A stretch of DNA of 39,156 bases, from assembly GCA_934183135.1 (NCBI GenBank), contig CAKPRX010000011.1, positions 1-39,156 of the forward strand, read 5' to 3'. This document shows positions 31,590 through 39,156 of the stretch, in pieces. Each line of letters opens with the position of its first letter. Position 1 is the first letter of the stretch. The notes below the pieces were generated by a model. The model was not told the DNA's origin. It searched no databases and saw only the letters and a program-made list of their open reading frames with translations. A program made the position numbers and the translations under genes. Source of the DNA: an uncultured Prevotella sp. (GTDB lineage: Bacteria > Bacteroidota > Bacteroidia > Bacteroidales > Bacteroidaceae).

Positions 31590-33938
31590 ATGAAGAAGAC
31601 CCTCGCACTTATCTCCCTTCTCTGCACCGTAGCCACCATGGCCGTAGCCCAGGTAAACAACCTCAACGAGCTAAACAACATCAATGACGACGGCACCATT
31701 ACCAACACGATGAGAAAGAAGGTCAACCCAGACAGCCTGGGCACCAGCAAGGAGATACCCAAGGGTATCAAGGTGTGGACTATAGACAGCCGATTTGGCG
31801 ACATCACGCATGCGACACCCGACACGGTGTCGCACCTGTTTATGAACTCTATCTTCACCACCGGCAAGCGAGGCGAGTTCAATACCACGGGCAACCTGGG
31901 AGCTCCCCGCCAGAACCGCATCTTCGTAGACCGCCCTTCCGAGGGGCAGTTTATCTTCACCGCGCCCTACGACTTCTTTCTCACGCCGGTAGACAAGTTC
32001 CACTTTACCAATACCCTGTCGCCGTTTACTAACCTTACGTTCAACACCGCGGGCGACCGCACCAACGGCGAGGACCACTTCACGGCCAAGTTTGGTGTCA
32101 ACGCAGGCAAAAGGCTTGGCATGGGTTTCCACTTTGACTATATCTACGGCCGGGGCTACTACTCCAGCCAGAGCACGTCCCATTTTAACTACACCATGTA
32201 CGGCTCGTACCTGGGCGACAAGTACCAGGCCCACATCCTCTTCTCGACTAACCACCAGAAGGTTACCGAGAACGGTGGTATCACCAACGACGACTATATC
32301 GTACATCCCGAGCTGTTCTCAGAGAGCTTCGCCACGGCCGACATCCCCACCGTGCTCAGCCGCAACTGGAACCGCAACGACAATCAGCACATCTTCCTCA
32401 CCCATCGCTATAGCCTCGGTTTCCATCGCTCTGTCCGGATGACAGACGATGAGATTGCCGCCAAGAAATTTGCCCTCGAGGCCAAGAAAGACCAAGAGAG
32501 GCGCGAGGCCCGTGAGAAGGCGGAACGCAAGGCAGAGCGCGACGGCGAGGACTTTGACGAAGATAGCTTTGACAAGGCTCACAGGGACATGCCTAAGTTT
32601 GCCGGCCGACCTAAAAACGCCGCCATTGCGGGCATGGAACCGGCCGACACGCTGAAGAACAATGTAGCCGGGCGCATACAGGTGCCCAACCAGGCCGTGG
32701 CAGACAGCCTGGCAGCCGCCGCAGCCAAGGCCAGCGAGGACAGCATGTGGATGAAGCGCGAGTATGTGCCGGTTACCAGTTTCATACACACTTTAGAGTT
32801 CAACAACTACAGGCGCGTCTACCAGGCTTACGAGACCCCGGCCTCGTACTACGCCCACACCTACGATATGGACGAGGAACTGCCGGGCGACTCTATCTAC
32901 GACAAGACCACCCACTTCTCGCTGCGTAATACCTTTGCCCTCTCGCTCCTCGAAGGGTTCAACAAGTGGGCCAAAGCAGGCATCAAGGTCTTTGCAGCCC
33001 ACGAGATGCGCCACTTCGTACTGCCGGCAGCCCAGGGCACAGCCTCATGGAACGAGCAGAACCTGTATGTAGGCGGACAGCTGAGCAAGTTCCAGGGCAA
33101 GACGCTGCACTATAACGCACTGGGCGAGTTCGGCGTGACGGGCAAGGACATAGGCAACATCAAGGTAGATGTCTCGGCCGACCTCAACTTCAAGCTGTTC
33201 GGCGACACCGTAACCCTCCAGGCCGGCGGTTTCTTCCACCGCACCACCCCCTCGTTCTATTTCCGCCACTATCACGGCCGCCACTATCTGTGGGACAACG
33301 ATGACCTGGACAAGATAACCCATACGCGCATCCAGGGCATGCTCAGCTGGGCCAAGACACGTACCAAGCTGCGTGTGGCGTTCGATGAGATTTCCAACTA
33401 CACTTACTTCGGTCTCAGTTACGACATCACGGACACCTACGCCCGTCAGAACAACGAGGTCAACGTGCGCCAGCACGGCGATGCCATCACCCTGTTTACC
33501 GTTCAGCTGTTCCAGGACTTCCGCTTGGGGCCGCTCAACTGGGAGAACGTGGTCACCTATCAGAAGTCTACGGCCGATGACGTACTGCCGGTACCCCAGC
33601 TCAATGTATATACCAATCTGTTCCTGCGCTTCAAGATTGCCCGGGTGCTCAAGTGCGACTTCGGTGCCGACATACGTTACTTCACCAAGTACCATGCCCC
33701 CGACTATGCCCCTGGACTGGGCCAGTATGCCGTCCAGGAGAACGACAACAAGGTAGATATCGGCAACTATCCACTGGTCAACGTCTACGCCAACTTCCAC
33801 CTCAAGCATACGCGCTTTTTTGTTATGATGAGCCACGTTAATGCAGGCAGCGGCAACCGCCAGTACTTCCTGGCGCCTCACTACCCTCTCAACGAGCGCA
33901 TCCTGAGGTTCGGCCTCAGCTGGAACTTCTTCAACTAA
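31590..33938 (+). CDS. Putative outer-membrane porin (Porin_10 type)
   Basis: Starting at MKKTLALISLLCTVATMAVA (31590; 31584 also possible) gives 782 residues with a signal peptide. The family's N-terminal block is visible as KVWTIDSRFGDITHATPDTV, then GNLGAPRQNRIFVDRP and HFTNTLSPFTNLTF. The rest is beta-strand-rich with many aromatic residues (for example FFHRTTPSFYFRHYHGRHYL), as in a beta barrel, and the chain ends LSWNFFN, with the C-terminal aromatic residue near the end typical of outer-membrane barrels. A charged helical insertion rich in Glu, Arg and Lys (residues about 285-320, KKDQERREAREKAERK) sits between strands and is probably an exposed or periplasmic loop. Porin_10 proteins are a Bacteroidetes family whose substrate is unknown. 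Five bases separate it from menA. Confidence 0.85.
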   Translation: MKKTLALISLLCTVATMAVAQVNNLNELNNINDDGTITNTMRKKVNPDSLGTSKEIPKGIKVWTIDSRFGDITHATPDTVSHLFMNSIFTTGKRGEFNTTGNLGAPRQNRIFVDRPSEGQFIFTAPYDFFLTPVDKFHFTNTLSPFTNLTFNTAGDRTNGEDHFTAKFGVNAGKRLGMGFHFDYIYGRGYYSSQSTSHFNYTMYGSYLGDKYQAHILFSTNHQKVTENGGITNDDYIVHPELFSESFATADIPTVLSRNWNRNDNQHIFLTHRYSLGFHRSVRMTDDEIAAKKFALEAKKDQERREAREKAERKAERDGEDFDEDSFDKAHRDMPKFAGRPKNAAIAGMEPADTLKNNVAGRIQVPNQAVADSLAAAAAKASEDSMWMKREYVPVTSFIHTLEFNNYRRVYQAYETPASYYAHTYDMDEELPGDSIYDKTTHFSLRNTFALSLLEGFNKWAKAGIKVFAAHEMRHFVLPAAQGTASWNEQNLYVGGQLSKFQGKTLHYNALGEFGVTGKDIGNIKVDVSADLNFKLFGDTVTLQAGGFFHRTTPSFYFRHYHGRHYLWDNDDLDKITHTRIQGMLSWAKTRTKLRVAFDEISNYTYFGLSYDITDTYARQNNEVNVRQHGDAITLFTVQLFQDFRLGPLNWENVVTYQKSTADDVLPVPQLNVYTNLFLRFKIARVLKCDFGADIRYFTKYHAPDYAPGLGQYAVQENDNKVDIGNYPLVNVYANFHLKHTRFFVMMSHVNAGSGNRQYFLAPHYPLNERILRFGLSWNFFN

Positions 33939-33943
33939 AGACG

Positions 33944-34885
33944 ATGGAACGACAAACAGGCTACGAACAGGTACAGACTAACTCGGCGAGGGCATGGCTC
34001 CTCGCCACGCGACCCAAGACGCTGACAGGAGCCGCCGTCCCGGTAATGATAGGAGCCGCCCTGGCCTATGCCGACAGTGGCGGGGGCGAGTTCTTTCAGG
34101 TCATCCCGACCATACTGTGCCTGCTTTTTGCCTTTGTCATGCAGATTGACGCCAACCTGGTCAACGACTACTTTGACTATAGGGACAAGACTGACAGCCA
34201 AGCCACCCGTCTGGGGCCCAAGCGGGCCTGCACCGAGGGGTGGATTACTCCCAAGGCCATGATGAGCGGCATCCTCACCACCACGATACTGGCCTGCTTC
34301 ATCGGCTTGCCTCTTATTATATACGGGGGCTTCATGATGGTTTTCGTCGGTATCGCCTGCGTCATATTCTGTTTCCTATACACCACCAAGTTTTCCCATA
34401 TCGGACTGGGCGACGTCCTGGTACTCATGTTCTTCGGCTTTGTGCCCGTATGCCTCACCTACTACCTGGCCCTACCCATCGCCCTGAGTACCATCACCCT
34501 CAAAACCTTTATAGCCTCCATCGGCTGCGGACTGGCCATCGATGCCCTGCTGATAGTAAACAACTACCGCGACCGCGACACCGACAGGGCTGTCGGCAAG
34601 ATTACCCTGGCCGTGCGCTTAGGGGCCAGGCGTACCGAGTGGCTTTACCTGGCTACCGGTATCATGGCCGTGGCACTGATGGCTACCGCCCTCTGGATAA
34701 ACAGTCGCGGCACCGGCATGCTGGCTGCCGCCCTCCTGCTCATCTACCTGCTCCCCCACCTCGTTACTTACCGGCAGATGGTACAGATAAAGCAGGGCAA
34801 GGCGCTCAACAGCGTACTGGGCAAGACAGCTCGCAACATCCTGGTGTACGGCATCATGTCGGCCGTGGCCATACTCATATCTTAA
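33944..34885 (+). CDS. menA: 1,4-dihydroxy-2-naphthoate polyprenyltransferase
   Basis: A 313-residue UbiA-superfamily enzyme with about eight or nine membrane helices that attaches a polyprenyl chain to 1,4-dihydroxy-2-naphthoate in menaquinone synthesis. The two Asp-rich metal-binding motifs are NDYFDYRDKTDSQ (first) and NNYRDRDTDRAVGKITLAVR (second). MenA proteins share the ARPKTLxxxxxPVxxG start, here ATRPKTLTGAAVPVMIG. Menaquinone is the quinone of Bacteroidales respiration. No other men gene is in the window; the operon context with a porin is conventional co-location, not functional linkage that I can show. Twelve bases separate it from the HD gene. Confidence 0.94.
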   Translation: MERQTGYEQVQTNSARAWLLATRPKTLTGAAVPVMIGAALAYADSGGGEFFQVIPTILCLLFAFVMQIDANLVNDYFDYRDKTDSQATRLGPKRACTEGWITPKAMMSGILTTTILACFIGLPLIIYGGFMMVFVGIACVIFCFLYTTKFSHIGLGDVLVLMFFGFVPVCLTYYLALPIALSTITLKTFIASIGCGLAIDALLIVNNYRDRDTDRAVGKITLAVRLGARRTEWLYLATGIMAVALMATALWINSRGTGMLAAALLLIYLLPHLVTYRQMVQIKQGKALNSVLGKTARNILVYGIMSAVAILIS

Positions 34886-34897
34886 AAAACTACTGCT

Positions 34898-35527
34898 ATG
34901 CAACAGCTCAACTTAGACATCATGGACTTTGTCGAGAAACAGATTTTGCCGCGCTACGTGGCCTTTGGCAAGAGTCACGGGCTTACCCATGTGCAGCGGG
35001 TCATCAAGAACAGCCTGGAACTGGCTAAGTTTACCGGGGCCGACATCAACATGGCTTACGTTATTGCAGCCTACCACGACCTGGGCATGAGCGGCCCGCG
35101 GGCCATTCACCATATTACAGGGGGCAAAATACTGGCAAGCGACGCGCGGCTGAAGAAGTGGTTCTCGCCAGAACGCATACAGATTATGAAAGAAGCGGTA
35201 GAAGACCACCGGGCATCGGCCAGCCGCCAGCCCCGGTCCATCTATGGCAAGATAGTAGCCGAGGCCGACCGCGACCTGGACACCGAGACCATTTTCAGGA
35301 GGGCTGTCCAGTACGGCATCGAGAAGTATCCCGAGCTGGATGACGACAAGCAGTGGGAGCGCTTCGCCTCGCACATGGACGAGAAGTACTCGCGAAACGG
35401 CTATGTACGCCTATGGCTGCCCAACTCGCCCAACCAGGAGAAACTCAGACAACTGCAGGCCATCATAGAGAACCGCCCACTGCTACGCCAGTGGTTCGAA
35501 CGGCTATACCGGGAAGAGAAAGCGTAG
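34898..35527 (+). CDS. HD-domain phosphohydrolase
   Basis: A 209-residue cytoplasmic protein of the HD superfamily, metal-dependent phosphohydrolases. Metal ligands are visible in order: H28 in SHGLTHVQRV, HD (H65, D66) in AAYHDLGM, H113-like residue in VEDHRASASRQ, and D in IVAEADRDLD. Predicted all-alpha fold. Specific substrate unknown; nucleotide-hydrolysing relatives exist. It is the last gene of the operon starting at 30305, and the convergent WG-like gene begins about 90 bases beyond. Confidence 0.86.
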   Translation: MQQLNLDIMDFVEKQILPRYVAFGKSHGLTHVQRVIKNSLELAKFTGADINMAYVIAAYHDLGMSGPRAIHHITGGKILASDARLKKWFSPERIQIMKEAVEDHRASASRQPRSIYGKIVAEADRDLDTETIFRRAVQYGIEKYPELDDDKQWERFASHMDEKYSRNGYVRLWLPNSPNQEKLRQLQAIIENRPLLRQWFERLYREEKA

Positions 35528-35567
35528 CCCCCGTTGTTAAGAGTCGACTATACACACCCACTATATG

Positions 35568-35607
35568 ACAGTAGCAGCCACCCCATATCAGGGACGGCTG
35601 CTACTGT
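35568..35607. terminator. Perfect 12-bp hairpin between convergent genes
   Basis: ACAGTAGCAGCC (35568-35579) pairs exactly with GGCTGCTACTGT (35596-35607) around a 16-base loop. T runs are short on both sides, so it is only a moderate terminator, or a transcript-end stabiliser. Confidence 0.5.
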
Positions 35608-35620
35608 TGCTATACGGACA

Positions 35621-36265
35621 TCAGATAAGTGTAACCTTACCGTCCTTGACTGCCTCGAAGTAAGGCGGAGTCTCGCGGAGGGATATATCGTCAAAGATGA
35701 AGTCAGCGACTATAGTGTCCTGACGGTCAGCCAGGATGAGTCCCATCTTACCACCCTTCTGGGCGATGATGGGCATGGTGACCAGGTCGTCGACATAGAC
35801 GTAGGGAGTACGCAGGAAGTCGTACAGCGGATGAACCAGTATATCGCCGTTGTGATCGAGGATGCCAAACTTGCCATTCTCCTCATAGACCTTGTGAAAC
35901 TGGATGTACTTGGTCTTGATGCGGTCTATATAGTAAGCCACCTTGTCCTTGTTGTTGATAAACGACAGCATATAGCTGAACGTGTCGCAATAGTTGGCCA
36001 CTGCGCGTGCCAGCACTACTTTCAGGTCCAGTCCGTCCAGTACCTTGCGGTTCAGGTCTATATACCGCGCTATAGCCTCTTCCTTCTGGGGCACCGTCAG
36101 CTGGGCCAACTGCTCCTCAAAGCGTTCCATCATGGTCTTGGTGCCAGCCATGCCCTTGATATAGCGGTGTATCTGGCGCCCCATCTCAGCACAGACAAAT
36201 TTGTCTATCTGCTGCTGTTCTATCATGTCGACATATTCTTTGTCAAAGTTTTCTTGCGTAATCAT
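35621..36265 (-). CDS. WG-repeat-like protein of unknown function
   Basis: A 214-residue protein with no signal peptide. The first 130 residues look alpha-helical and match no family I recognise. The C-terminal 80 residues resemble WG repeats: ENGKFGILDHNGDILVHPLYD and KGGKMGLILADRQDTIVADF, two beta-strand units of the 'G-K-x-G-x-x-d-x-x-G-x-x-v-x-P-x-Y-d' type. WG proteins are common in Bacteroidales with mostly unknown roles, probably protein binding. Its start is 55 bases after the end of the HU-LysM gene, so it could share that transcript. The N-terminal half may be a separate domain. Confidence 0.7.
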   Translation of the reverse strand: MITQENFDKEYVDMIEQQQIDKFVCAEMGRQIHRYIKGMAGTKTMMERFEEQLAQLTVPQKEEAIARYIDLNRKVLDGLDLKVVLARAVANYCDTFSYMLSFINNKDKVAYYIDRIKTKYIQFHKVYEENGKFGILDHNGDILVHPLYDFLRTPYVYVDDLVTMPIIAQKGGKMGLILADRQDTIVADFIFDDISLRETPPYFEAVKDGKVTLI

Positions 36266-36319
36266 AGGTGTATCTGCTTTTAGTCATTCCATTATCATTG
36301 TTTCCACCACGGCGGCCAG

Positions 36320-37645
36320 CTATCTCCGCTTGAGTTTCACCTCCGGTATCTTCACCGTCTGTCCGGCCTTCACCTCGGTCGCCCCATTCACGGCCTCTAC
36401 ATAGCACTCCATGCCGGGGCCCAGATACAGGCGACTGATAGATGCCAGCGTCTGGCCAGGCTTCGCCTTGACCGTAGTCTTGATACCTATTATATTATAT
36501 GCGCCCGTGCGCACGCGAGGGTCACTCTCGTACTGCGTCATGGCGGCGGGTTCGGTCTTCGTGGTTTCTGCCGGCTTGGCTGCAGGGGCAGCACTCTCAG
36601 AAGCAGCTTCACGGGGAGCCTCGTCTGGTATGGCGGGTATGATAGCCTCGCTGGCGGCCCGTGGCGCGGGCTTCGGCTTTACGTTCCTGGCCTGCTTGGC
36701 CTGCAGTATCTGGGTCTCCAAATGCTCTATACGGTTGTCGCGCTGGGCAAACAGGCTAAACATATAGCAGCCGCCACCGCAACAGAGCACTACAAACGCC
36801 ACTAACACTATCCCGAAGGCACGCATCAGCCGCTGCGAGCGCTCCAGCTGCTCGCGCAAGAGTTCGTTGGTCTCCGTGAGCGTCTTGGTCTGCGACTCCA
36901 TCATCTGGTCTTGCCATGAGGCGGCGGCCACTGGCTCTGCCATGGGCTGGGGGGCAGGCTCAGAGGGTTGCTCCTGCCCAGGGTACTCCTGCACCGCCGG
37001 TTCCCCGGCCACAGCCTGGGTCTGAGCCGCCGGCTCGGGCGCAGCCTCCTGGGGGGGCATAGTGGTCGGAGCCGCCCCAGCCACCGTCTCTACAGGCTCT
37101 TGGTCAGCCACGGCTGCCGCTACACTATCTTCCATTGTCTCCGAAGTCGCGGTGGCCTCCGGCATCGCCACTGCTGCAGCCTGGGCTGCTTCGGGGGCCG
37201 CTTCAGGCACCTCTACCGAAGGCTCCGTCACTGGCAGGGCTGTCTCCGAGGTTGCCGTGACAGCCACCTCTGCCGGCGTTTCGTCATTCGCCTCCATCTT
37301 GGCATCGATGGCCGAGAAGTCTACACCGTCATTGACCACCACCGTCTCGAACTGGGCAAACGGGCGGTTTACCAGGTCGCGCAGGGTGGCATCGGGGGTA
37401 AACGTTATCTTGTCCCGGCCAGACAGCTCGATGGCCTCGCCGGTATTGACATCCACACTCTTGCGCGCGCTCACGGCGATTACCTTAAAGGTGCCCAGCC
37501 CCTTGATCTTAACGATTTTCTCGTAGTGCAGCCCCGTACTGAGCACGTCAAAGAGGGCTTCTACGAAGTGCGTAGCGTCGGCTATGTCCAGATGGCGCTT
37601 ATCGGCCAGCATGGCAGCCAGTTCCTTGATACCCAGTTTAGCCAT
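36320..37645 (-). CDS. HU DNA-binding domain fused to a transmembrane segment and a LysM domain
   Basis: Starting at MAKLGIKELAAMLADKRHLD (37645) gives 441 residues; 37660 is an alternative. Residues 1-100 are an HU/IHF-type domain, with beta-arm signature KIVKIKGLGTFKVIAVSARK and NTGEAIELSGRDKITFTPD. Residues 115-250 are an Ala/Pro/Glu-rich linker. A short coiled coil (255-275) leads to one transmembrane helix (276-299, RAFGIVLVAFVVLCCGGGCYMF minus the charged ends). The last part, after another Ala/Pro linker, is a LysM motif (about 388-435, TVKAKPGQTLASISRLYLGPGM). The likely layout is DNA binding in the cytoplasm and peptidoglycan binding in the periplasm. It overlaps the end of the HU gene before it by eight bases. 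Confidence 0.86.
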   Translation of the reverse strand: MAKLGIKELAAMLADKRHLDIADATHFVEALFDVLSTGLHYEKIVKIKGLGTFKVIAVSARKSVDVNTGEAIELSGRDKITFTPDATLRDLVNRPFAQFETVVVNDGVDFSAIDAKMEANDETPAEVAVTATSETALPVTEPSVEVPEAAPEAAQAAAVAMPEATATSETMEDSVAAAVADQEPVETVAGAAPTTMPPQEAAPEPAAQTQAVAGEPAVQEYPGQEQPSEPAPQPMAEPVAAASWQDQMMESQTKTLTETNELLREQLERSQRLMRAFGIVLVAFVVLCCGGGCYMFSLFAQRDNRIEHLETQILQAKQARNVKPKPAPRAASEAIIPAIPDEAPREAASESAAPAAKPAETTKTEPAAMTQYESDPRVRTGAYNIIGIKTTVKAKPGQTLASISRLYLGPGMECYVEAVNGATEVKAGQTVKIPEVKLKRR

Positions 37646-37931
37646 TCTCCTGTCCTCCACTCTTTAACTTCTCCTTGACCGAGGGAGCCGGCTTGAAGCT
37701 CAAGACCAACTTAGGCGGAACCAGCATACGCTTGCCCGTCGAGGGGTTGACCACGACACGCTCCAGGCGCTTCTTTACCTCAAAGGAGCCAAACGATGAC
37801 ACGGCCACCGTGTCGCCTGCGCAGAAACTGTTGCCCATCCCGTCGACCAGGGTATTGACTAACTTCTGCGTGTCGGCCTGCGTAAAACCCGTGCGCTGCG
37901 ACAGCTCTGTAATAAACTCCTTGTTATTCAT
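37638..37931 (-). CDS. HU-family DNA-binding protein
   Basis: A 97-residue HU/IHF-type protein. The N-terminal helix-turn-helix is MNNKEFITELSQRTGFTQAD, followed by the beta-arm region with AVSSFGSFEVKKRLERVVVN and PSTGKRMLVPPKLVLSFKPA, with the proline-containing arm that inserts in DNA. Length is normal. Its start overlaps the stop of rimO (ATGA at 37928-37931) and its end overlaps the start of the HU-LysM gene by eight bases, so the three are tightly coupled. It may form heterodimers with the HU domain of the neighbouring fusion, which would put it at the membrane; that is inference. Confidence 0.94.
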   Translation of the reverse strand: MNNKEFITELSQRTGFTQADTQKLVNTLVDGMGNSFCAGDTVAVSSFGSFEVKKRLERVVVNPSTGKRMLVPPKLVLSFKPAPSVKEKLKSGGQENG

Positions 37932-39156
37932 ACTACCTGTCCATATAAGTCGAACTCTTCAGAGTCTGTAATCTTAACATTGTAGAAGCGGCCCACGTGT
38001 AGCTGGCGGGTGGCGCGGATGAGCACTTCAGGATCTACCTCAGGCGAACAGTACTCCGTGCGCCCCACATAGTACTCGCCCTCCTTGCGGTCTATGATGA
38101 CCTGGAGCGTATGCCCCACTTTCCGGGCTTCTACCTCCTCGCTGATGGTCTGCTGCACAGCCATCAGCTGGGCCAGCCGCTGCTCCTTAACCTCTGCGGG
38201 TACGTCATCGGTATAGTGCTCGGCGCTATAGGTACCCTCCTCTTCCGAGTAGGCAAAGGCCCCCATACGCTCGAACTTCGCCCACTTGACAAAGTCTATC
38301 AGCTCGTCAAAGTCGGCCTGCGTCTCGCCAGGGAAACCCACCATCAGCGTAGTACGCAGGTGTATGCCGGGCACCTTGTCCCTTATGGCCTTAACCAGGT
38401 CCATCGTTTCCTGCTTGGTGACATGCCTGTGCATCCTGGAGAGCATGTGGTCCGAAATGTGTTGGAGCGCTATGTCCAGATAGTTGCACACGTTGCCGTG
38501 GCGAGCCATCACGTCGAGCAGCTCCATGGGGAACTGGTTCGGGTAAGCGTAGTGCAGACGCACCCACTTCACTCCCTCGATGTTGGCAATGTCCTCTATC
38601 AGGTCAGCGATGTGCCGCTGGCCGTCTATATCTACCCCGTAGTAGGTCAGTTCCTGCTCTATAATCTGAAACTCCTTGACACCGTCGGCCACCAGGTCGC
38701 GAACCTCCTTCAGGATGTCGTCCTTGGGACGCGATACATGGCGCCCCGTGATGAGTGGGATGGCGCAGTAAGCGCAGTGGCGGTCGCAGCCCTCGGCTAT
38801 CTTGACATAGGCGTAGTGGTGAGGCGTAGTAGGCAGATGCTGAGTACGGGCCGAGGAGAACGAGCCCCCTCCGTCCCTGGCGGGACCTAAGTCGCTTACC
38901 AGCTGCTTGAAGTTGAACTTGCCATAGAACTTATCGACCTCGGGTATCTCGGCCTCCAGCTCTTCCTGGTAACGCTGCGACAGACAGCCCATCACGTAGA
39001 GCTGTCCCAGTTGGCCCTGTTGCTTACGCTGGGCAAACTCCAGTATCATGTTGATGCTCTCCTCCTTGGCATCGCCTATGAACCCACAGGTATTGATGAC
39101 CGCTATCTCGCCCTGGGGATGCTTGGCATCGTGTACGCAGTGGTACCCATTGGCAC
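37928..39156 (-). CDS. rimO: Ribosomal protein S12 methylthiotransferase, 5' end missing
   Basis: The gene is cut at the right edge; the frame from the edge reads ANGYHCVHDAKHPQGEIAVI and NTCGFIGDAKEESINMILE, 408 codons visible, so perhaps 20 N-terminal residues are missing. The ATG at 39049 is internal. RimO is a radical-SAM enzyme with two clusters that adds a methylthio group to an aspartate of ribosomal protein S12. Visible: the N-terminal cysteines in NTCGF and VMGCLSQ, the radical-SAM cluster motif CDRHCAYCAI, and a C-terminal TRAM region (QVIIDRKEGEYYVGRTEY). The ESINMI wording fits RimO better than the related tRNA enzyme MiaB. It leads an overlapping set with the two HU-type genes. 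Confidence 0.93.
   Translation of the reverse strand, partial: ANGYHCVHDAKHPQGEIAVINTCGFIGDAKEESINMILEFAQRKQQGQLGQLYVMGCLSQRYQEELEAEIPEVDKFYGKFNFKQLVSDLGPARDGGGSFSSARTQHLPTTPHHYAYVKIAEGCDRHCAYCAIPLITGRHVSRPKDDILKEVRDLVADGVKEFQIIEQELTYYGVDIDGQRHIADLIEDIANIEGVKWVRLHYAYPNQFPMELLDVMARHGNVCNYLDIALQHISDHMLSRMHRHVTKQETMDLVKAIRDKVPGIHLRTTLMVGFPGETQADFDELIDFVKWAKFERMGAFAYSEEEGTYSAEHYTDDVPAEVKEQRLAQLMAVQQTISEEVEARKVGHTLQVIIDRKEGEYYVGRTEYCSPEVDPEVLIRATRQLHVGRFYNVKITDSEEFDLYGQVV

Overview
The window is a gene-dense stretch of a chromosome from a member of the Bacteroidales, most likely a fairly GC-rich Prevotellaceae relative. The evidence is lineage-specific families (DUF4296, DUF4468, Porin_10-type porin, HU-HIG DNA-binding protein, MKKxYxxP small peptide), a Bacteroidetes-type IleRS and DksA, the order ileS-dksA-lspA-DUF4296, several exact TAnnTTTG -7 promoter elements of the Bacteroidetes primary sigma factor, and a tRNA without encoded CCA. 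Genus is inferred, not proven. No rRNA, transposase, integrase, phage gene or CRISPR array is visible.

Layout. 1-408: 3' end of an HU-family gene, then a terminator. 515-8720 (minus): a probable six-gene operon, ileS, a cysteine-free dksA-like gene, lspA, a DUF4296 lipoprotein, nadC and a C69 peptidase, from a strong promoter at 8762-8793. 8994-9863 (plus): a pRiA4b ORF-3-like gene. 10139-10603 (minus): greA. 10825-12141 (plus): an NCS2 nucleobase permease, followed by tRNA-Val(CAC) with its own promoter and terminator. 12357-13073: a gene-free block with three ArgR-box-like palindromes and other inverted repeats. 13074-14138 (minus) and 14287-15477 (plus): a divergent pair, an ATP-grasp protein and an AAA_14/DUF4143 ATPase. 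15545-19141: nifJ-type pyruvate:ferredoxin oxidoreductase. 19358-20830: a secreted protein with a chitobiase-C-like domain. 21101-24293: an AspT/YidE-type transporter, a 37-residue membrane peptide and a ThrE-type exporter.

24384-27467 is the most unusual locus: a promoter, a long foldable leader, and a large secreted beta-helix protein whose signal peptide is broken by a nine-G run. Eight Gs would restore a perfect signal peptide, so this looks like a phase-variable surface protein in the OFF state, or a sequencing error. A 56-residue peptide gene and a strong terminator follow. 28132-30165 is uvrB. 30305-35527 is a tightly packed operon: DUF4468 protein, two-TM protein, porin, menA, HD-domain protein. 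35621-39156 (minus) holds a WG-repeat-like protein and an overlapping set rimO, HU, and an HU-TM-LysM fusion that could tie DNA to peptidoglycan across the inner membrane.

Most of the window is ordinary housekeeping and envelope biology. The best candidates for something new are the poly-G locus with its leader RNA and peptide, the HU-TM-LysM protein, and the ArgR-box-like cluster with no gene attached. Functions rest on motif recognition by eye; no database search was run.
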